From: Anaerosporobacter faecicola
Lineage (GTDB): Bacteria; Bacillota; Clostridia; Lachnospirales; Lachnospiraceae
Direction: 5' to 3'
DNA: 64,000 nt
NCBI RefSeq assembly: GCF_012070565.1
Contig: NZ_JAAQRO010000009.1
Location: 124,001 to 188,000, forward strand
The notes under the pieces are model-generated. The model was not told where the DNA came from. It saw only the letters and a program-made list of their open reading frames with translations, and did not search any database. Both the position numbers and the translations under genes were made by a program. Positions 62,532 through 64,000 of this stretch are shown here, one piece after another; within the stretch, counting starts at the first letter, position 1; each line of letters begins with the position of its first letter.

Positions 62532-62560
62532 TTGAAAATTCATTCATTGTATGGTACACT
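62532..62560 (+). promoter_or_regulatory. Promoter of miaA
   Basis: TTGAAA and TACACT are separated by 17 bases, about 50 bases before the miaA start. miaA thus has its own promoter and is not read through from mutL. Confidence 0.6.
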
Positions 62561-62610
62561 AACCATGGTTTCCGATAATGGAAATCAATTCATAATTATT
62601 GGAGGTGCAT

Positions 62611-63567
62611 ATGAACGAAGATAAAAAACCACTTATTATCTTAACAGGACCAACTGCAGTTGGAAAAACTGCACTATCCATACGCCTTGCAAAAGCAGTG
62701 AATGGAGAGATTATCTCTGCTGACTCGATGCAAGTATATAAGAAGATGGACATTGGTACTGCAAAGATTATGCCAGAAGAGATGGATGGTGTGAAGCACT
62801 ATCTAGTGGATGAATTAATGCCGGATGATGAGTTCAACGTAGTGAAATTCAAACAGTTAGCTTTGACATATATGGAAGAAATCTATGGAAAGGGAAAGAT
62901 TCCAATCATAGTAGGTGGAACAGGGTTCTATATTCAAGCGATATTGAATGATATCGATTTTACTGAAACAAATGAAGATCATTCCTACCGTGAAGAACTA
63001 CAAAAGATTGCAGAAGAAAAAGGTGCTGCATACCTATATGAACAATTAAGAGTGGTGGATGAAGAATCCACAAAAATCATTCATCAGAATAATGTAAAGA
63101 GAGTGATACGTGCACTAGAATATTATCACCAGACGGGAGAGAAGATTTCTAGTCATAATGAAGAACAGAAACAGAAACAGTCGCCATATCAATTTGCGTA
63201 TTTTGTATTAAACCATAATCGTGAAATATTGTATGATCGAATAGAAGAACGAATCGATTTAATGATCAAGCAAGGACTAGTTGATGAAGTCACTTCATTA
63301 TATAAAGAAGGATATCGACGAGATCTTGTTTCTATGCAGGGACTTGGCTATAAGGAAATCCTAGCGTATCTTGAAGGAGAATGTAGTCTTGAGGAAGCTA
63401 TCTATATATTGAAACGAGATACAAGACATTTTGCTAAAAGACAGATTACTTGGTTTAAGCGAGAGAATGATGTAATCTGGCTAGATCGTACGCAATATCA
63501 TGATGATGAGAATGCAATCTTATCAAGAATGTGTGAGATTTTAAGAGAAAAAAATATAATTAACTAA
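62611..63567 (+). CDS. miaA: tRNA dimethylallyltransferase
   Basis: It adds a dimethylallyl group to A37 of tRNAs reading UNN codons. The 318-residue protein has the P-loop GPTAVGKTALS (residues 10-20), the DSMQVYKKMDIGTAK segment with the catalytic Asp, GGTGFYIQAIL and the late QGLGYKEI and KRDTRHFAKRQITWF motifs. GGAGGTG seven bases before the ATG at 62611 decides the start. The methionine gamma-lyase-family gene follows 34 bases later, an order conserved in clostridia. Confidence 0.97.
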   Translation: MNEDKKPLIILTGPTAVGKTALSIRLAKAVNGEIISADSMQVYKKMDIGTAKIMPEEMDGVKHYLVDELMPDDEFNVVKFKQLALTYMEEIYGKGKIPIIVGGTGFYIQAILNDIDFTETNEDHSYREELQKIAEEKGAAYLYEQLRVVDEESTKIIHQNNVKRVIRALEYYHQTGEKISSHNEEQKQKQSPYQFAYFVLNHNREILYDRIEERIDLMIKQGLVDEVTSLYKEGYRRDLVSMQGLGYKEILAYLEGECSLEEAIYILKRDTRHFAKRQITWFKRENDVIWLDRTQYHDDENAILSRMCEILREKNIIN

Positions 63568-63601
63568 GGTTTTTGTTATGAAAACAGTTAGGAGAAAACA
63601 G

Positions 63602-64000
63602 ATGGAACAAATGAAAGAGATGTATAAAAGCTTAGGTATACAAGAAGAAGTGCTTGAATTTTGTGAAACAATTGAGAAAAAACTGCAAGAGAGATTTTAT
63701 AATATTGATAAAGTTGCTGAGTTCAATCAAATGAAAGTAATTAAGGCAATGCAGGAGAATCATTTATCGGATGTACACTTCTGTGCAACTACAGGATATG
63801 GGTATAATGACCTTGGTCGTGATACGCTTGAGAATATCTATGCTTCCGTATTCCATGCAGAATCAGCTTTAGTACGTCCACAGTTAACTTGTGGAACCCA
63901 TGCACTTACCGTTGCGTTATCTGGAAATCTTCGCCCAGGAGATGAAATTCTGTCCCCAGTAGGAAAACCATATGATACCTTAGAAGGTGTTATTGGAATA
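63602..64000 (+). CDS. Methionine gamma-lyase/aluminium-resistance family protein (partial)
   Basis: The first 133 residues of a PLP-dependent protein of the YnbB (aluminium resistance) family; the gene runs off the window. Visible features are the helical N-terminus, TTGYGYNDLGRDTLENIYA, ALVRPQLTCGTHAL and LRPGDEILSPVGKPYDTLEGVIG, all typical of this fold-type I group. AGGAG seven bases before the ATG at 63602 supports the start over the ATG at 63578. Its neighbour miaA is the usual one. Confidence 0.9.
   Translation, partial: MEQMKEMYKSLGIQEEVLEFCETIEKKLQERFYNIDKVAEFNQMKVIKAMQENHLSDVHFCATTGYGYNDLGRDTLENIYASVFHAESALVRPQLTCGTHALTVALSGNLRPGDEILSPVGKPYDTLEGVIGI

Noticed and set aside
17565-62610. 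Genomic island or prophage between mutL and miaA
   Set aside because: No integrase, transposase, phage gene, tRNA or attachment repeat is seen, and the gene content is ordinary chromosomal.
1-64000. rRNA or tRNA genes
   Set aside because: No cloverleaf with CCA end or conserved rRNA block was noticed by eye on either strand; a tRNAscan run would settle this.

Overview
The window reads as chromosomal DNA of a low-GC, endospore-forming clostridium, most likely of the Lachnospiraceae (Lachnoclostridium type). Supports are spoIVA, an alpha2-type glycyl-tRNA synthetase under a T-box, a glmS ribozyme, endonuclease-type MutL, YesM/YesN regulation of a sugar ABC importer, and many small families common in clostridia (DUF3793, DUF3783, DUF2325, DUF6483, DUF134, DUF3795). 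I saw no rRNA, tRNA, insertion sequence, prophage or CRISPR array.

Layout. 0-3.5 kb: proline synthesis (proB, proA) interleaved with UPF0291 and 5-formyl-THF cyclo-ligase genes, then a thioesterase. 3.7-9 kb: spoIVA; rsgA behind a short-peptide/terminator leader; a frameshifted small membrane gene, DUF6483, unknown genes and an ArsC-fold protein. 9-17.6 kb: a secreted SH3-NlpC/P60 hydrolase, a membrane-anchored MutS-like ATPase, mutS and mutL. 17.6-25 kb: repeats, an XRE regulator fused to a FlhA-C-like domain, uppP, DUF2500, a 56-residue zinc-ribbon gene, a GH2 glycosidase and a YgjP-type metalloprotein. 25-31.5 kb: CarD-like regulator, group-2 sigma factor, MATE exporter, a DUF3793-flavodoxin-DUF2325-DUF3783 cluster, pnuC. 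31.9-45 kb: hemerythrin, DUF89, then a carbohydrate locus (YesM kinase, YesN regulator, lipoprotein, two permeases, AraC regulator, GH127) with sfsA embedded. 45-54.8 kb: a FabT-box-controlled flavin oxidoreductase, NifX-like and DUF134 proteins, an Fe-S aldo/keto reductase, topB, DUF3795, a VOC protein and T-box-glyS. 54.8-64 kb: polysaccharide deacetylase, a BirA-regulated bioY-DUF1284 pair, a PurF-like protein without the glutaminase cysteine, ribozyme-controlled glmS, miaA, and the start of a methionine gamma-lyase-family gene.

Points that stand out are the HTH-FlhA-C fusion preceded by a long inverted repeat, the rsgA leader, two dispersed intergenic repeat families (A and B), and well-formed operators (FabT box, Fur-type 7-1-7 palindrome, tandem BirA boxes). 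mutS-mutL and miaA, often adjacent in related clostridia, lie 45 kb apart here, and the mutL side of the gap carries both repeat families.
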